A DNA stretch of 64,000 nucleotides from Thermoplasmatales archaeon (GTDB taxonomy: Archaea > Thermoplasmatota > Thermoplasmata > Methanomassiliicoccales > Methanomethylophilaceae). The notes under the pieces were generated by a model. That model saw nothing but the letters and a program-made list of their open reading frames with translations, was not told where the DNA came from and searched no databases. The position numbers and the translations under genes were made by a program. The stretch covers positions 124,001 to 188,000 of the forward strand of contig JAAYNL010000015.1 of the NCBI GenBank assembly GCA_012520845.1. Reading direction: 5' to 3'. The stretch's first letter is position 1. The number at the start of each line of letters is the position of its first letter. Positions 44,419 through 53,102 of this stretch are shown piece by piece.

Positions 44419-45069
44419 ATGTCCCCAAGGCTGGGTATCTGCGGCGTCGACGAGGCGGGGAGGGGTTCGGCCATGGGCCCCCTCGTGGTGGCCGCCGTGT
44501 ACGCCGACGGCGACGACGGCCTGTCCGCCATGGGCGTGAGGGATTCCAAAAGGCTCACGCCCAAGGCCCGCGAGGCGCTTTACTCCGAAATCGCGGGGAG
44601 CTACGAATTCCGCGTCGTGAGGGCGGAGGCCTGGGAAATCGACGCCATCATGGCGGGCTCGACCCTGAACGACCTGGAGATGGACCTGTTCGCCGCGGCC
44701 TGCGGCGGGTTCAGGGCGCTGAGGTATTACGCCGACTGCTTCACCAGGGACGTTGCCTCCTTCTCGAACGCCCTGTCGGCGAGACTGGGCAACGCCAAGG
44801 TAATCGCCAGCCACGGCGGCGACGCCGAATTCCCGATTGTCTCCGCCGCCTCGATCGTGGCCAAGGTGGAGCGGGACCGGGCAATGGAGGCCGTTTCCGA
44901 GAAATACGGCGGAATCGGGAGCGGATACCCAAGCGACGCCAAAACCATGGGCTTCATAGAAAACTGGATAAGAGAGAAAGGGGTTCCACCCCGGGAGGCG
45001 AGAACTTCCTGGGAACCCATCCGGAAAATGATGGTGGTTTCGAGGAATTCCAAACTGACGGATTGGTGA
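44419..45069 (+). CDS. rnhB: Ribonuclease HII
   Basis: RNase HII removes ribonucleotides and RNA primers from RNA-DNA hybrids. The 216-residue protein has the catalytic opening GVDEAGRGSAMGPLVVAAV with Asp-Glu, the DSKRLTPKAREAL motif, a third acidic residue in the YYADCF region, and AASIVAKVERDRAM with SGYPSDAKTMGFI. A TATA-like AAATAAAA near 44390 gives a nearly leaderless start at ATG 44419. The next gene follows directly. Confidence 0.95.
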   Translation: MSPRLGICGVDEAGRGSAMGPLVVAAVYADGDDGLSAMGVRDSKRLTPKAREALYSEIAGSYEFRVVRAEAWEIDAIMAGSTLNDLEMDLFAAACGGFRALRYYADCFTRDVASFSNALSARLGNAKVIASHGGDAEFPIVSAASIVAKVERDRAMEAVSEKYGGIGSGYPSDAKTMGFIENWIREKGVPPREARTSWEPIRKMMVVSRNSKLTDW

Positions 45070-45074
45070 GAACG

Positions 45075-45407
45075 ATGAGTCTGGAACCCGTTTTCCTTGA
45101 GTACATTGAGAAATTCCGCAAGAGGATGGCGGAGGACGAGAAGGCGAGGGAGAAGGTCCGACCCGTCGTCAAGACGGTCAACTTCGACCTGGGCGAGGAG
45201 GCGTACTCCTTCCGACTGGAGGACGCCGACATCCACGATTTCGCGCCCAGGCTCCTCGAGGAGAGCGACATCACCATCACCTCGAAGCCGGAGCACATCA
45301 AGGCCCTCATCGACGGGGACCTGAGGCCCATGCGGGCGTACCTCACGAAGAAGATTTCCGTCAAGGGGAAGTTGGAGGATTTGATGCACCTCAGGGAACT
45401 TTTCTGA
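45075..45407 (+). CDS. SCP2-type lipid/sterol-binding domain protein
   Basis: This 110-residue single-domain protein resembles the SCP2 lipid-carrier fold: VNFDLGEEAYSFRLEDAD, DITITSKPEHIKALIDGDL and RAYLTKKISVKGKLEDLMHL. In SCP2 proteins the segment DGxL...KxxxxGxxxxL closes a hydrophobic tunnel. A role with archaeal lipids or in methyl-group metabolism is possible but not shown. I chose ATG 45075; GTG 45066 and TTG 45063 overlap the rnhB stop. Probably cotranscribed with rnhB. Confidence 0.75.
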   Translation: MSLEPVFLEYIEKFRKRMAEDEKAREKVRPVVKTVNFDLGEEAYSFRLEDADIHDFAPRLLEESDITITSKPEHIKALIDGDLRPMRAYLTKKISVKGKLEDLMHLRELF

Positions 45408-45440
45408 GGCCTGGGTCATTCATATGGGGTCCATTGTAAA

Positions 45441-45450
45441 CTATTTATAG
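45441..45450 (+). promoter_or_regulatory. TATA box of initiator tRNA-Met
   Basis: CTATTTATAG is centred about 27 bases before A1 of the tRNA at 45473, the expected archaeal spacing. Confidence 0.75.
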
Positions 45451-45472
45451 GACACCTGGAATAGGATGGGAT

Positions 45473-45550
45473 AGCGAGGTAGGGTAGCCAGGATATCCCG
45501 TCGGGCTCATAACCCGGAGACCAGTCGTTCAAATCGACTCCTCGCTACCA
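45473..45550 (+). tRNA. Initiator tRNA-Met (CAU), CCA encoded
   Basis: The acceptor AGCGAGG pairs with CCTCGCT, giving the A1-U72 pair typical of archaeal and eukaryotic initiators. The anticodon arm TCGGG CTCATAA CCCGG has anticodon CAU and three consecutive G-C pairs next to the loop, the initiator hallmark. The T arm is AGTCG TTCAAAT CGACT. The gene ends with discriminator A and encoded CCA (45548-45550). No intron. Confidence 0.95.
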
Positions 45551-45556
45551 TCACTC

Positions 45557-46324
45557 TTATTTCTTCGACCCGTTGGGTTTCTTCAATTCCGTGTCCAGGA
45601 CGCCCATGTCCGCCACGTACACGGATTCCGGGCATTCCAGGTCGTTGAGGCAACCCACCCAATGGATCACGAGCCCCGGGCCGAAGATCTCGGTGTAGGG
45701 AATCAGCTGTTTTCGGGCGTTCTGCCTGAATTCTATGTTGTCGCCGAAGGAGGCCTTGCTCTCGACCCAGCGGATTTCGTTGCCGTTCCACTCCATGGGC
45801 TCGTCCAGCAGGGCGTCCGGCGTTTTCTGGTACTCGCCCCTGAGGTCGTCCTCGGTCCTGTACCCGACGCCCTGGGAGTCCAGCCAGCCCTCGAGCAGCT
45901 TCTCGCCCCATTCCCCCCTCTCCCTCTGGTCCTCGTTGGCCGCCGGGGAATAGACGTAGTCGTTCTCCGTGGCCTCCCTGAGTTCCCGGGCGGTCTGGGC
46001 GTTCAGGGTGTCCGGGTTGCGGACGTACTCCCAGAATTCCTTCCTGGACGCGCCGTCCTCGAGGAAAATCATCATGGCCGTCAGTATCGGCGGGAACCTC
46101 GCCCTTTCGGCAATCTCCATTATGGACGTCCCGTGGCGCCAGTCGTTGAGCATCTTTTTGGAACGGCTTTTCACGGAGTGGTGCCTTTTCCTGACGTCCC
46201 TGCTCACTTTCTGGGTGTAGAGCGTCCTGACGAGCTTGGGGTCGTATCCCTCCTTCTCGAGGCGTTTCACGTCCCTGTGGCTCTTGAGTCCGTCGTACAG
46301 CTTTTTGTATTCCTTGTAATCCAT
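45557..46324 (-). CDS. TPD-motif nuclease-like protein (archaeal CDIN1/C15orf41 homologue)
   Basis: The family is named for a Thr-Pro-Asp motif in a restriction-endonuclease-like fold. Here it is YQKTPDALLDEPM, followed by IRWVESKASFGD, the expected acidic-x-Lys strand. Together they form a plausible PD-(D/E)xK site. The N-terminal half (residues 1-110) is helical with repeated helix-turn-helix-like stretches (YTQKVSRDVRKRHHSVKSRS). The human homologue CDIN1 binds codanin-1; the archaeal role is unknown. The gene starts inside the upstream reductase stop (TGATG), so it is coupled to it. Confidence 0.85.
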   Translation of the reverse strand: MDYKEYKKLYDGLKSHRDVKRLEKEGYDPKLVRTLYTQKVSRDVRKRHHSVKSRSKKMLNDWRHGTSIMEIAERARFPPILTAMMIFLEDGASRKEFWEYVRNPDTLNAQTARELREATENDYVYSPAANEDQRERGEWGEKLLEGWLDSQGVGYRTEDDLRGEYQKTPDALLDEPMEWNGNEIRWVESKASFGDNIEFRQNARKQLIPYTEIFGPGLVIHWVGCLNDLECPESVYVADMGVLDTELKKPNGSKK

Positions 46325-47679
46325 CAGATGACCTTTCTGAGTTTATCGCAAAGGGCCTCGGCGGCCTGCAGCACCACGTCCCTGACCATGGAGGTCGGGG
46401 GGCAGTAGGCGTTCTCCGAGCGGTACAGGAATTCCTCCGCGGAAACCCCCTCGGAAATGGCGGAGGAGAGCCAGTTGATCCTGCCCGTGGCGTCCTCCCC
46501 CGAAACGACCTGGGCGCCGACGACCCTGTGGGTGCGGGCGTCGGCCAGGATCTTGACCGTGAGCGGCTTGCCGCCGGGATAGTAACGGGCCCTGGTGTGC
46601 CCCTCGGCCTTCCCCGAAACGGTGGACATGCCGTACCAGGACGCCAAGCTCTCGGAGAACCCCGCGCCGGCGACCTGCAGGTCGCCGAGAACGCTGACCC
46701 AGGGGCTGGAAACCGGTCCCGTGGAATCCGGCACGCCGGCGGCGTTGGAGCCGGCGACGATTCCTTGCCTCACGGCGGTCGAGCCCAATTGGCTCATGGC
46801 GGCGCCGCCGTTGACGGCCGACACGCACTGGACGACGTCCCCGGCGAGGAAGACGTTTTCCACGGGCCTGCCGCGCGAATACGGCATCATGGACGGCGAG
46901 ACGAGCACGCCGCCGAGATGGCCGACGTCCAGTTCAAGCATCCTCGGTATTTCGAGGTTCGCCCGGACGCCCGTGGCGAAAATAACCATGCCGCAGGGGA
47001 ATTCCTTGCCGCCGGCGACGACGCTTTCCACGGACCCCTTGCCGTTCACGGCCTGGATAGGGGCGCCCATCTCGAATCTGATGCCCTTGCCTTCGAGGTA
47101 TTCCTTCACGGGCGCGGCGACGTCGGGGTCCGCGAGGCGCGGGATTACCTGTCCCATCATCTCCACGACGGTGACGTCCCTGCCCATGCCGGACAGGGCG
47201 AGGGCCATCTCGAGACCTATCACGCCCGCGCCGCCTATCACGACCGACTCGACCCCTTTCAAGGCCTTCTGTATGGCCCTGCCGTCGTTCACGGTCCTGA
47301 CGGTGAAAACACCCTCAAGGTCCTTCCCGGGTATGGGGGGCACGAACGGGGACCCGCCCGTGGCGACGATCAGGCTGTCGTACGGGTATTCCCCGCCGGA
47401 GGCCGCGACGACCTTCCTTTTGTTGTCGACGGAATCGACCCTGGTCTTGGTGCGCACCGTGATGTCCCTATTCTTTTTGTAGAAGGCCGGGTCGTGTATG
47501 ACGACGTCGTCCCAAGGCACCGTGCCCTCAATCGCCCAGGGTATGACGCAGGGCGAGTAGGCGACGTGCTCGTCCTCGGTGAAAACGGTTATTTCCGCCT
47601 TGGGGTCCTTTCTCCTGGCGGTGGACGCGGCGGTCATCCCCGCGGCGCCCGACCCGATGACGATGATTTTCCTGGCCAT
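46324..47679 (-). CDS. FAD-dependent pyridine-nucleotide disulfide oxidoreductase (CoA-disulfide reductase / NADH oxidase type)
   Basis: This 451-residue flavoprotein has an N-terminal FAD Rossmann motif (KIIVIGSGAAGMTAA), a second NAD(P) motif (VVIGGAGVIGLEMALAL), and FAD-contacting ENVFLAGDVVQ. A single redox Cys lies in YSPCVIPWAIEG, at the position used by CoA-disulfide reductases and NADH oxidases; there is no CxxxxC pair. A C-terminal dimerisation domain follows. Likely roles are thiol redox balance or oxygen detoxification. I chose ATG 47679; the longer frame to 47709 lacks support. It precedes the TPD gene in one operon. Confidence 0.88.
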   Translation of the reverse strand: MARKIIVIGSGAAGMTAASTARRKDPKAEITVFTEDEHVAYSPCVIPWAIEGTVPWDDVVIHDPAFYKKNRDITVRTKTRVDSVDNKRKVVAASGGEYPYDSLIVATGGSPFVPPIPGKDLEGVFTVRTVNDGRAIQKALKGVESVVIGGAGVIGLEMALALSGMGRDVTVVEMMGQVIPRLADPDVAAPVKEYLEGKGIRFEMGAPIQAVNGKGSVESVVAGGKEFPCGMVIFATGVRANLEIPRMLELDVGHLGGVLVSPSMMPYSRGRPVENVFLAGDVVQCVSAVNGGAAMSQLGSTAVRQGIVAGSNAAGVPDSTGPVSSPWVSVLGDLQVAGAGFSESLASWYGMSTVSGKAEGHTRARYYPGGKPLTVKILADARTHRVVGAQVVSGEDATGRINWLSSAISEGVSAEEFLYRSENAYCPPTSMVRDVVLQAAEALCDKLRKVI

Positions 47680-47784
47680 TCCGCAATCCACCGTTGGATT
47701 GGGCGGCACGTATTAAAACCTGAGTTTGGCCCGCCAGAAGCCGGGCTGCGTCGGAATAATATAAACGGTGCGTGATTGGACGCC

Positions 47785-48783
47785 ATGGAACGAAGGGGAA
47801 GGCGGCCGTCGGACCCGGAGGCGCTGTGGAAGGAGAAGGACATGTCCCGCGGCGAGGCCGTGGACGCCATGGTCCTGATCCTGAGGACGAGCGGATGCTC
47901 CTGGGCAAAGAAAAGGGGGTGCACCATGTGCGGGTACAACGCCGCATCCTCGGCGGACGTCACGCCGGACCACCTCCGCGCCCAACTGGAGAAGGCCATG
48001 GCGCGATACGACGGCGAACCCTTCGTCAAGGTGTACACGTCGGGCAGTTTCCTGGACGATCGCGAGGTGCCCCCGGACGTCAGGGACGACATCTATTCCG
48101 CGTTCTCCGGGTGCGAGAGGCTGCTCTTCGAGAGCAGGCCCGAGTATGCCACCAGGGATGCGCTGTCCCAAGCACCCAAAAACGCCACCCTCGCCCTGGG
48201 CCTTGAGTCGTCCGACCCGATTGTGATGAGGGATTGCATCGCCAAGGGCTTCACGCCCGCCGACGCGAGGAGGGCGGGCGTCGACGCCAAGGACCTGGGT
48301 CTTTCCGTCAGATCCTACGTTTTGCTCAAGCCGCCGTACATATCGGAGGCCAACGCGATAGAGGACGCCGTCGCCACCGGAATCTACGCCGACGGGTTTT
48401 CCGACGAGATCTCGATCAACCCGGTGAACGTCCAGAAATTCACGGAGGTCGAGAGGCTTTGGAGGGCCGGGGAGTTCCGCCCGCCGTGGATATGGTCGCT
48501 GATCGAGGTCATGTCCCGGTTGCACGGCAATGTGTCCGCAAGGGTGATGTCGTCGCCGTCGGGCGGCGGCTCCGCCAGGGGCGTACACAACGGGGGGTGC
48601 TGCGACGCCAAGGCCCTCGCGGCGGTCGAGAAATATTCCTTTTCCGGGGACGCCGACGACCTGAAGGTCGACTGCGGCTGCCGCGGGAAGTGGGAAAGCT
48701 ATTTGCGTGCGGAGGCCATGCTGGGCACGCCGGCGGACGTCGACAGGTGCGTCGTCGACGGCATGGCGATAAGGACGAGATAA
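47785..48783 (+). CDS. raSEA: Archaeosine biosynthesis radical SAM protein RaSEA
   Basis: RaSEA works with ArcS to convert preQ0-lysine on tRNA position 15 to archaeosine. The 332-residue protein has the radical SAM cluster motif in TSGCSWAKKRGCTMCGYN, matching the GCSxxKxxGCTMCGY pattern of this family, then KVYTSGSFLD and the substrate-region GLESSDP. Late cysteines (GGCCDA, CGCRGKW) are also typical. A TATA-like AATATAAA at 47757-47764 makes ATG 47785 a near-leaderless start; TTG 47776 is also in frame. Confidence 0.88.
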   Translation: MERRGRRPSDPEALWKEKDMSRGEAVDAMVLILRTSGCSWAKKRGCTMCGYNAASSADVTPDHLRAQLEKAMARYDGEPFVKVYTSGSFLDDREVPPDVRDDIYSAFSGCERLLFESRPEYATRDALSQAPKNATLALGLESSDPIVMRDCIAKGFTPADARRAGVDAKDLGLSVRSYVLLKPPYISEANAIEDAVATGIYADGFSDEISINPVNVQKFTEVERLWRAGEFRPPWIWSLIEVMSRLHGNVSARVMSSPSGGGSARGVHNGGCCDAKALAAVEKYSFSGDADDLKVDCGCRGKWESYLRAEAMLGTPADVDRCVVDGMAIRTR

Positions 48784-48785
48784 CA

Positions 48786-49112
48786 ATGGACTACGACATA
48801 AAGCGCGGACATTCCAAAAACATCGAGGGCGACGCCCTGGCCAAGCTGATGGAGGAAATCTTCGGCAACGTGAGGGAGGAGGGCGGGGACCTCGTGTCCA
48901 AGTACGGGGTGATGTCCCGCATAGCCGTCAGGCAGGTTTCCAACACCGTGCTTTCCCTGGAAACAGAATCCAAGGACGCGTCCGAGGTTTCCGACGACGA
49001 GATCCTAGAGTCCAAGAGGAAACTCAACGCCTTCCTCGAAAAGGCCACGGGCTTCAACGCCAAGCAGCGCATGAAAAGGGCCCAGGACAAGGTCAAGAAA
49101 GGCGTCGAGTGA
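48786..49112 (+). CDS. DUF5611-like small archaeal protein
   Basis: This 108-residue soluble alpha/beta protein starts MDYDIKRGHSKNIEGDALAK and ends with FLEKATGFNAKQRMKRAQ. Both match my memory of the DUF5611 family found in Thermoplasmata. Function unknown. It starts three bases after the RaSEA stop and is cotranscribed with it, which hints at a role near tRNA modification or RNA. The ATG choice is clear from the spacing. Confidence 0.75.
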   Translation: MDYDIKRGHSKNIEGDALAKLMEEIFGNVREEGGDLVSKYGVMSRIAVRQVSNTVLSLETESKDASEVSDDEILESKRKLNAFLEKATGFNAKQRMKRAQDKVKKGVE

Positions 49113-49184
49113 CCGCGCTTTCGGACGCGCCGTGCGCGCGGAAGATTCCCGTCAATCGCCCGTATAGAGCGGGCAGGGTACAGG

Positions 49185-49193
49185 TTTAAATAC
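49185..49193 (+). promoter_or_regulatory. TATA box and leader of the ribosomal superoperon
   Basis: TTTAAATAC at 49185-49193 predicts a start near 49215, leaving an untranslated leader of about 180 bases before uL3 (49394). The 281-base spacer 49113-49393 shows no gene. A long leader in a mostly leaderless genome suggests regulation of ribosomal protein synthesis, but I cannot identify the element. Confidence 0.6.
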
Positions 49194-49393
49194 ATCATCT
49201 CTATACAAGGCGTGGATTAACACGCATGTTGGTCCGACCAGACGTATCGGGCAATGCTTCGGCACCCCATTCGCGCCGCCATCCCGGGAGGGATTTCCGC
49301 CGGCGCCTCGGCGTCACGGTCGGTCCGTGATGATGCGTCGAGCCATCCGAACGACGCGAGATTAGCGAAGATACTCTCGCTGGATGTGAAGAA

Positions 49394-50389
49394 ATGCCAG
49401 ACATAAGCAAGCCGAAAAGGGGCTCCAGGGGATACGGTCCCAGGAAGAGGGCGAGATCGCAGACGCCCAGATTGGATTCCTGGCCGGAGATTTCCGGTGG
49501 GCCCAAGATACAGGGATTCGCCGGCTACAAGGCGGGGATGACCCATGCGCTCATGGTCGACAAGCGTTCGAAGAGCACGACCTCCGGGTTGGAGGTCCAG
49601 GTCCCCCTGACCGTCATCGAGGTCCCCCCGATGAGGATAGCCGCTGTCAGAATCTACGAGAACACCATTTACGGCCTCAAGACCGCCGGGGAGGTGTGGG
49701 CCAAAGACCTGGACCCCCTGCTCTCCAGGCGCCTTTCCGTGCCCAACGGGCACTCCGAGGCCACCTTCGCGAAGTACGACGGCGTCGACGTCGAGGACGT
49801 CCGCGTGCTCGCGTACACCCAGCCCAAGATGGTCAGCGGCGTGCCCAAGAAGGTGCCCGACCTGATGGAACTCAGGATCGGCGGAGGCACCATCGACGAG
49901 AGGATGGAGTACGCCAAGAAGATCCTGGGCACCGAGGTGACCGTCGAGGAATTCTCCAACGAGGGCGACTTCGTCGACGTCATAGCGATCACTATAGGCA
50001 AGGGCTTCCAGGGCGTCGCGAAGCGCTGGGGCACCAAGCTGCTGTCCCACAAGAACAGCAAGCACCGCCGCGGCATCCCCAACCTGGGCCCCAAGAGGCC
50101 CGGCTACGTCAGGGGCACCGTGCCCGGCTCCGGCCAGATGGGTTACCACCAGAGGACCGAGTTCAACAAGCAACTGGTCAAGATCGGCGCCGAGGGTTCC
50201 GAGATAACCCCGAAGGGCGGCTTCCTCAACTACGGCGAGGTCAGGAACCCGTACATTCTCGTGCGCGGCTCCGTGCCCGGCCCCGCCAAGAGGCTGATAA
50301 GGCTCAGGGACCCCACCAGGCCGCCCAGGAAAGCCCCGCACGACGTCGAGATGACCTACGTTTCCACGGAATCCAAACAGGGGGCATGA
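49394..50389 (+). CDS. rpl3: Ribosomal protein uL3
   Basis: uL3 is a large-subunit protein near the peptidyl transferase centre, here 331 residues with the archaeal/eukaryotic long form. Typical motifs are KPKRGSRGYGPRKRA at the start, GFAGYKAGMTHALMVD, ITIGKGFQGVAKRWG, and the central loop GSGQMGYHQRTEFNKQL. First gene of the superoperon; uL4 begins at its stop. Confidence 0.97.
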   Translation: MPDISKPKRGSRGYGPRKRARSQTPRLDSWPEISGGPKIQGFAGYKAGMTHALMVDKRSKSTTSGLEVQVPLTVIEVPPMRIAAVRIYENTIYGLKTAGEVWAKDLDPLLSRRLSVPNGHSEATFAKYDGVDVEDVRVLAYTQPKMVSGVPKKVPDLMELRIGGGTIDERMEYAKKILGTEVTVEEFSNEGDFVDVIAITIGKGFQGVAKRWGTKLLSHKNSKHRRGIPNLGPKRPGYVRGTVPGSGQMGYHQRTEFNKQLVKIGAEGSEITPKGGFLNYGEVRNPYILVRGSVPGPAKRLIRLRDPTRPPRKAPHDVEMTYVSTESKQGA

Positions 50390-50391
50390 GA

Positions 50392-51162
50392 ATGGCAAAA
50401 ACCAACGTTTACTCGGCGAAAGGCGACGTGTCCGGCACCATAGAGGTCCCGGAGGTGTTCGCCACGCCCTACAGGCCCGACGTCATCAAGAGGAGCGTGC
50501 TGGCCGCCGCCGCCAACGGCAGGCAGCCCTACGGTCCCGAGAAGGACGCGGGCATAAAGCATTCCGTGAGCACCTGGGGCAAGGGCCGCGGCGTTTCCCG
50601 CGTCCAGCGCCTCAAGGGCGGCAGGATGGCCGCCGAATCGCCCAACAACGTCTCCGGCCGCAGGGCCCACCCGCCCCTGCCGGAGAGGGACTGGACCCTT
50701 AAGGTCAACAAGAAGGAGCGCGCCCTCGCGCGCAGGTCCGCCCTGGCCGCGACCGCCGACGCGGACCGCGTCAGGGACCGCGGCCACGCCTTCGATGACG
50801 CCGTGTCCTTCCCGCTCGTCATCTCCGACGACGCGCAGGAGATCGGCACCGCCGCCGGCGTCAACGAGCTCTTCGACAAGATAGGCATCGGCTACGACCT
50901 GGACCGCGCCAAGGACGGCCGGAAGATCCGCGCCGGCAAGGGCAAGATGAGGAACAGGAGGTACCGCGCCCCCGTCTCCATCCTGCTGGTCGTGACCGAC
51001 AGGGAAGTGCCCATCGCCAGGGGGGCCAACAACCTCCCCGGCGTGCAGATCGAGACCGTGAGCGGCTTGAACGCCTCGGTCCTCGCCCCCGGCGGCGACG
51101 CCGGGCGCCTGACCGTGTACACCGAATCCGCCATCAAGGCGATCGAGGGGTGGGCGCAATGA
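50392..51162 (+). CDS. rpl4: Ribosomal protein uL4
   Basis: This 256-residue large-subunit protein reaches the exit tunnel. The loop GRQPYGPEKDAGIKHS, followed by WGKGRGVSRVQRLKGGRMA, is the archaeal L4e pattern; AGKGKMRNRRYRAPVSILLV is the conserved core. I chose ATG 50392; ATG 50386, overlapping the uL3 stop, would add Met-Arg. Its stop overlaps the uL23 start. Confidence 0.96.
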   Translation: MAKTNVYSAKGDVSGTIEVPEVFATPYRPDVIKRSVLAAAANGRQPYGPEKDAGIKHSVSTWGKGRGVSRVQRLKGGRMAAESPNNVSGRRAHPPLPERDWTLKVNKKERALARRSALAATADADRVRDRGHAFDDAVSFPLVISDDAQEIGTAAGVNELFDKIGIGYDLDRAKDGRKIRAGKGKMRNRRYRAPVSILLVVTDREVPIARGANNLPGVQIETVSGLNASVLAPGGDAGRLTVYTESAIKAIEGWAQ

Positions 51163-51440
51163 AGAGGAGCGACGTCCTCATCAGGCCCTACGTCACGGAG
51201 AAATCCGTGAACCACACCTCCGGGACCCCCACCCAGGGTTTCTCGGACGGCAACAGGATCGAGTTCATCGTCCACAGGGACGCGGACAAGGCGCTCATAA
51301 AGGACGTCTTCGAGGAGCGCTTCGAGGTCAAGGTCGAGAGGGTGTGGACCAGGATCGAGAAGGACGGCAAGCACGCGATCATCAAACTCTCCGACGGCTA
51401 CTCCGCAGAGGATGTCGGCATGAGGGTCGGGGTTTTCTGA
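51159..51440 (+). CDS. rpl23: Ribosomal protein uL23
   Basis: This 93-residue tunnel-exit protein is the docking site for SRP and NAC. It has the family opening VLIRPYVTEKSVN and the segment FIVHRDADKALIKDVFEERF. A roughly 10-residue insertion (SGTPTQGFSDGNR) sits after the first strand. The start overlaps the uL4 stop as ATGA. Confidence 0.95.
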   Translation: MKRSDVLIRPYVTEKSVNHTSGTPTQGFSDGNRIEFIVHRDADKALIKDVFEERFEVKVERVWTRIEKDGKHAIIKLSDGYSAEDVGMRVGVF

Positions 51441-51451
51441 GGTGAGCTGAA

Positions 51452-52159
51452 ATGGGAAAGAGACTGATACACCAGAGGAGGGGAAGCGGCCGCCCGCAGT
51501 ACCGCACCCCCAGCCACAGGCACACCGACGACGTCAGGCAGCCCCGGATCGAGGACGGTTCGGGCACCGTCGTGGACATCGTCCACGCCCCGGGCAGGTC
51601 CAGCCCCTTGGCCGTCGTCGATTTCGACGGCGACAAGGACTACGTCATAGCGGCCGAGGGCATGAGCGTCGGCCAGACGATATCCGTGGGGTCCGACAGG
51701 ATCGCGGTGGGCAACGTGCTCGCCCTGTCCTCCATCCCCGAGGGTACCCTCGTGCACAACGTTGAGAAGATACCGGGCGACGGCGGCATATTCGTGAAGG
51801 CCGCCGGTACCTCCGCCCAGGTCATCAGCAGGGGGGCGGTCGTCGTCCTGCAGATGCCCTCCGGCGAGATGAGGGAGTTCCACCCGAACTGCCGCGCGTC
51901 CGTCGGCATCGTCGCCGGCCACGGCAGGCCCGACAAGCCCTTCGCCAAATCGGGCAAGAAGTTCCACGCCTACAGGTCCAAGGCCAAGGCGTACTTCAAG
52001 GTCAGCGGCGTGTGCATGAACGCCGTGGACCACCCCCACGGCGGCGGCAGCCACAGGCACGTGGGCAAGCCCAGCACCAAGAGCAGGAACGCGTGGCCCG
52101 GCCAGAAGGTCGGTCGCCTGGCCCCCAAGAAGAGGAAGGGGCGCAAATCCAGGAGGTAA
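51452..52159 (+). CDS. rpl2: Ribosomal protein uL2
   Basis: This 235-residue core protein of the large subunit supports subunit joining and peptidyl transfer. It shows MGKRLIHQRRGSGRPQYR, an OB-like centre, and the universal C-terminal signature NAVDHPHGGGSHRHVGKPS, including the conserved His of the HPHGGG loop. The stop is TAA. It lies 11 bases after uL23. Confidence 0.97.
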   Translation: MGKRLIHQRRGSGRPQYRTPSHRHTDDVRQPRIEDGSGTVVDIVHAPGRSSPLAVVDFDGDKDYVIAAEGMSVGQTISVGSDRIAVGNVLALSSIPEGTLVHNVEKIPGDGGIFVKAAGTSAQVISRGAVVVLQMPSGEMREFHPNCRASVGIVAGHGRPDKPFAKSGKKFHAYRSKAKAYFKVSGVCMNAVDHPHGGGSHRHVGKPSTKSRNAWPGQKVGRLAPKKRKGRKSRR

Positions 52160-52165
52160 AGGTAA

Positions 52166-52642
52166 ATGGCTAGGAAGAAAGGAAAGATAATGCCAGGATC
52201 GGCCAAGGCCTCCAGGAGAAAGGCGAGGAAGAAGGCGTCGGCGATCCAGGCGAGGAAGAAGAAGGAGTTCCTCTACCGCGGCAACACCATGGAGCAACTG
52301 CTCGCGATGCCGCTGGAGGAAGTGATCGAGCTGATGCCGTCCAGGTCCAGGAGGACCTACGAGCTGGGCCTGAACTACGAGCAGCAGCTGCTCTACGACG
52401 GCCTCGTCGCCGCGGAGCCCGGGCAGGTCGTGAGGACCCACCGCAGGGACCTCCCCATCGTGCCCCAGTTCGTCGGCAAGACGGTGAGCGTGTACAACGG
52501 GAAGGAATTCAAGGACGTGGAGATCAAGCCGGAGATGATAGGCCATTTCATCGGCGAGTTCGTCCTTACCAGGAAGACCCCTCAGCACTCCGGCCCCGGC
52601 GTCGGCGCTACCAGGTCGTCCAAGTTCATGCCGTTGAAGTGA
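52166..52642 (+). CDS. rps19: Ribosomal protein uS19
   Basis: This 158-residue small-subunit head protein contacts uS13 and tRNA. It shows YRGNTMEQLLAMPLEEVIEL, RTHRRDLPIVPQFVGKTVSV and MIGHFIGEFVLTRK. It has a basic N-terminal extension of about 35 residues (SRRKARKKASAIQARKKK), longer than in bacterial S19 but common in archaea. Confidence 0.96.
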   Translation: MARKKGKIMPGSAKASRRKARKKASAIQARKKKEFLYRGNTMEQLLAMPLEEVIELMPSRSRRTYELGLNYEQQLLYDGLVAAEPGQVVRTHRRDLPIVPQFVGKTVSVYNGKEFKDVEIKPEMIGHFIGEFVLTRKTPQHSGPGVGATRSSKFMPLK

Positions 52643-52652
52643 GGTGTTTGGT

Positions 52653-53102
52653 ATGGCAGGATACACAGTTAACGCGGACCCGGACGTGACCGCCAAGGCG
52701 CTCGGAAGGGAGATGCAGATATCGCCCAAACACTCCAGGGAGATCTGCACCATGATACGCGGCATGAAGGTGAACGCGGCCATCGAGACCCTCGAGGCCG
52801 TCATCGACCTGAGGAAGCCCGTGCCCATGAGGAGGTTCAAGAAGAGGGTTTCCCACAAACCCGGCGTGGGTCCCGGCAGGTACCCCAGGAAGGCCGCGGA
52901 GGCCATACTCGGCGTGATCAACAGCGCCGTGTCCAACGCGGAGTACAAGGGCCTGGACGCGGAGAACATGGTGATTTCCACGATTTCCGCCTCCAGGGGC
53001 CGCACGATTCCCGGGCACATGCCCAGGGCGCACGGCAGGGCCACCGCCTGGAACCAGGAGACCGTCAACCTCGAGGTAATATTGGAGGAGGTGGAGGAAT
53101 AA
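52653..53102 (+). CDS. rpl22: Ribosomal protein uL22
   Basis: This 149-residue tunnel-lining protein begins AGYTVNADPDVTAKALG and has ISPKHSREICTMIRGMKV, GPGRYPRKAAEAILGVI and the loop MPRAHGRATAWNQETVNLEV. I chose ATG 52653 behind GAGGTG; GTG 52644 is in frame. Its TAA stop overlaps the uS3 ATG by one base. Confidence 0.96.
   Translation: MAGYTVNADPDVTAKALGREMQISPKHSREICTMIRGMKVNAAIETLEAVIDLRKPVPMRRFKKRVSHKPGVGPGRYPRKAAEAILGVINSAVSNAEYKGLDAENMVISTISASRGRTIPGHMPRAHGRATAWNQETVNLEVILEEVEE

Noticed and set aside
49215-49393. A small protein gene in the uL3 leader
   Set aside because: No open frame with a plausible start and coding character; treated as an untranslated leader.
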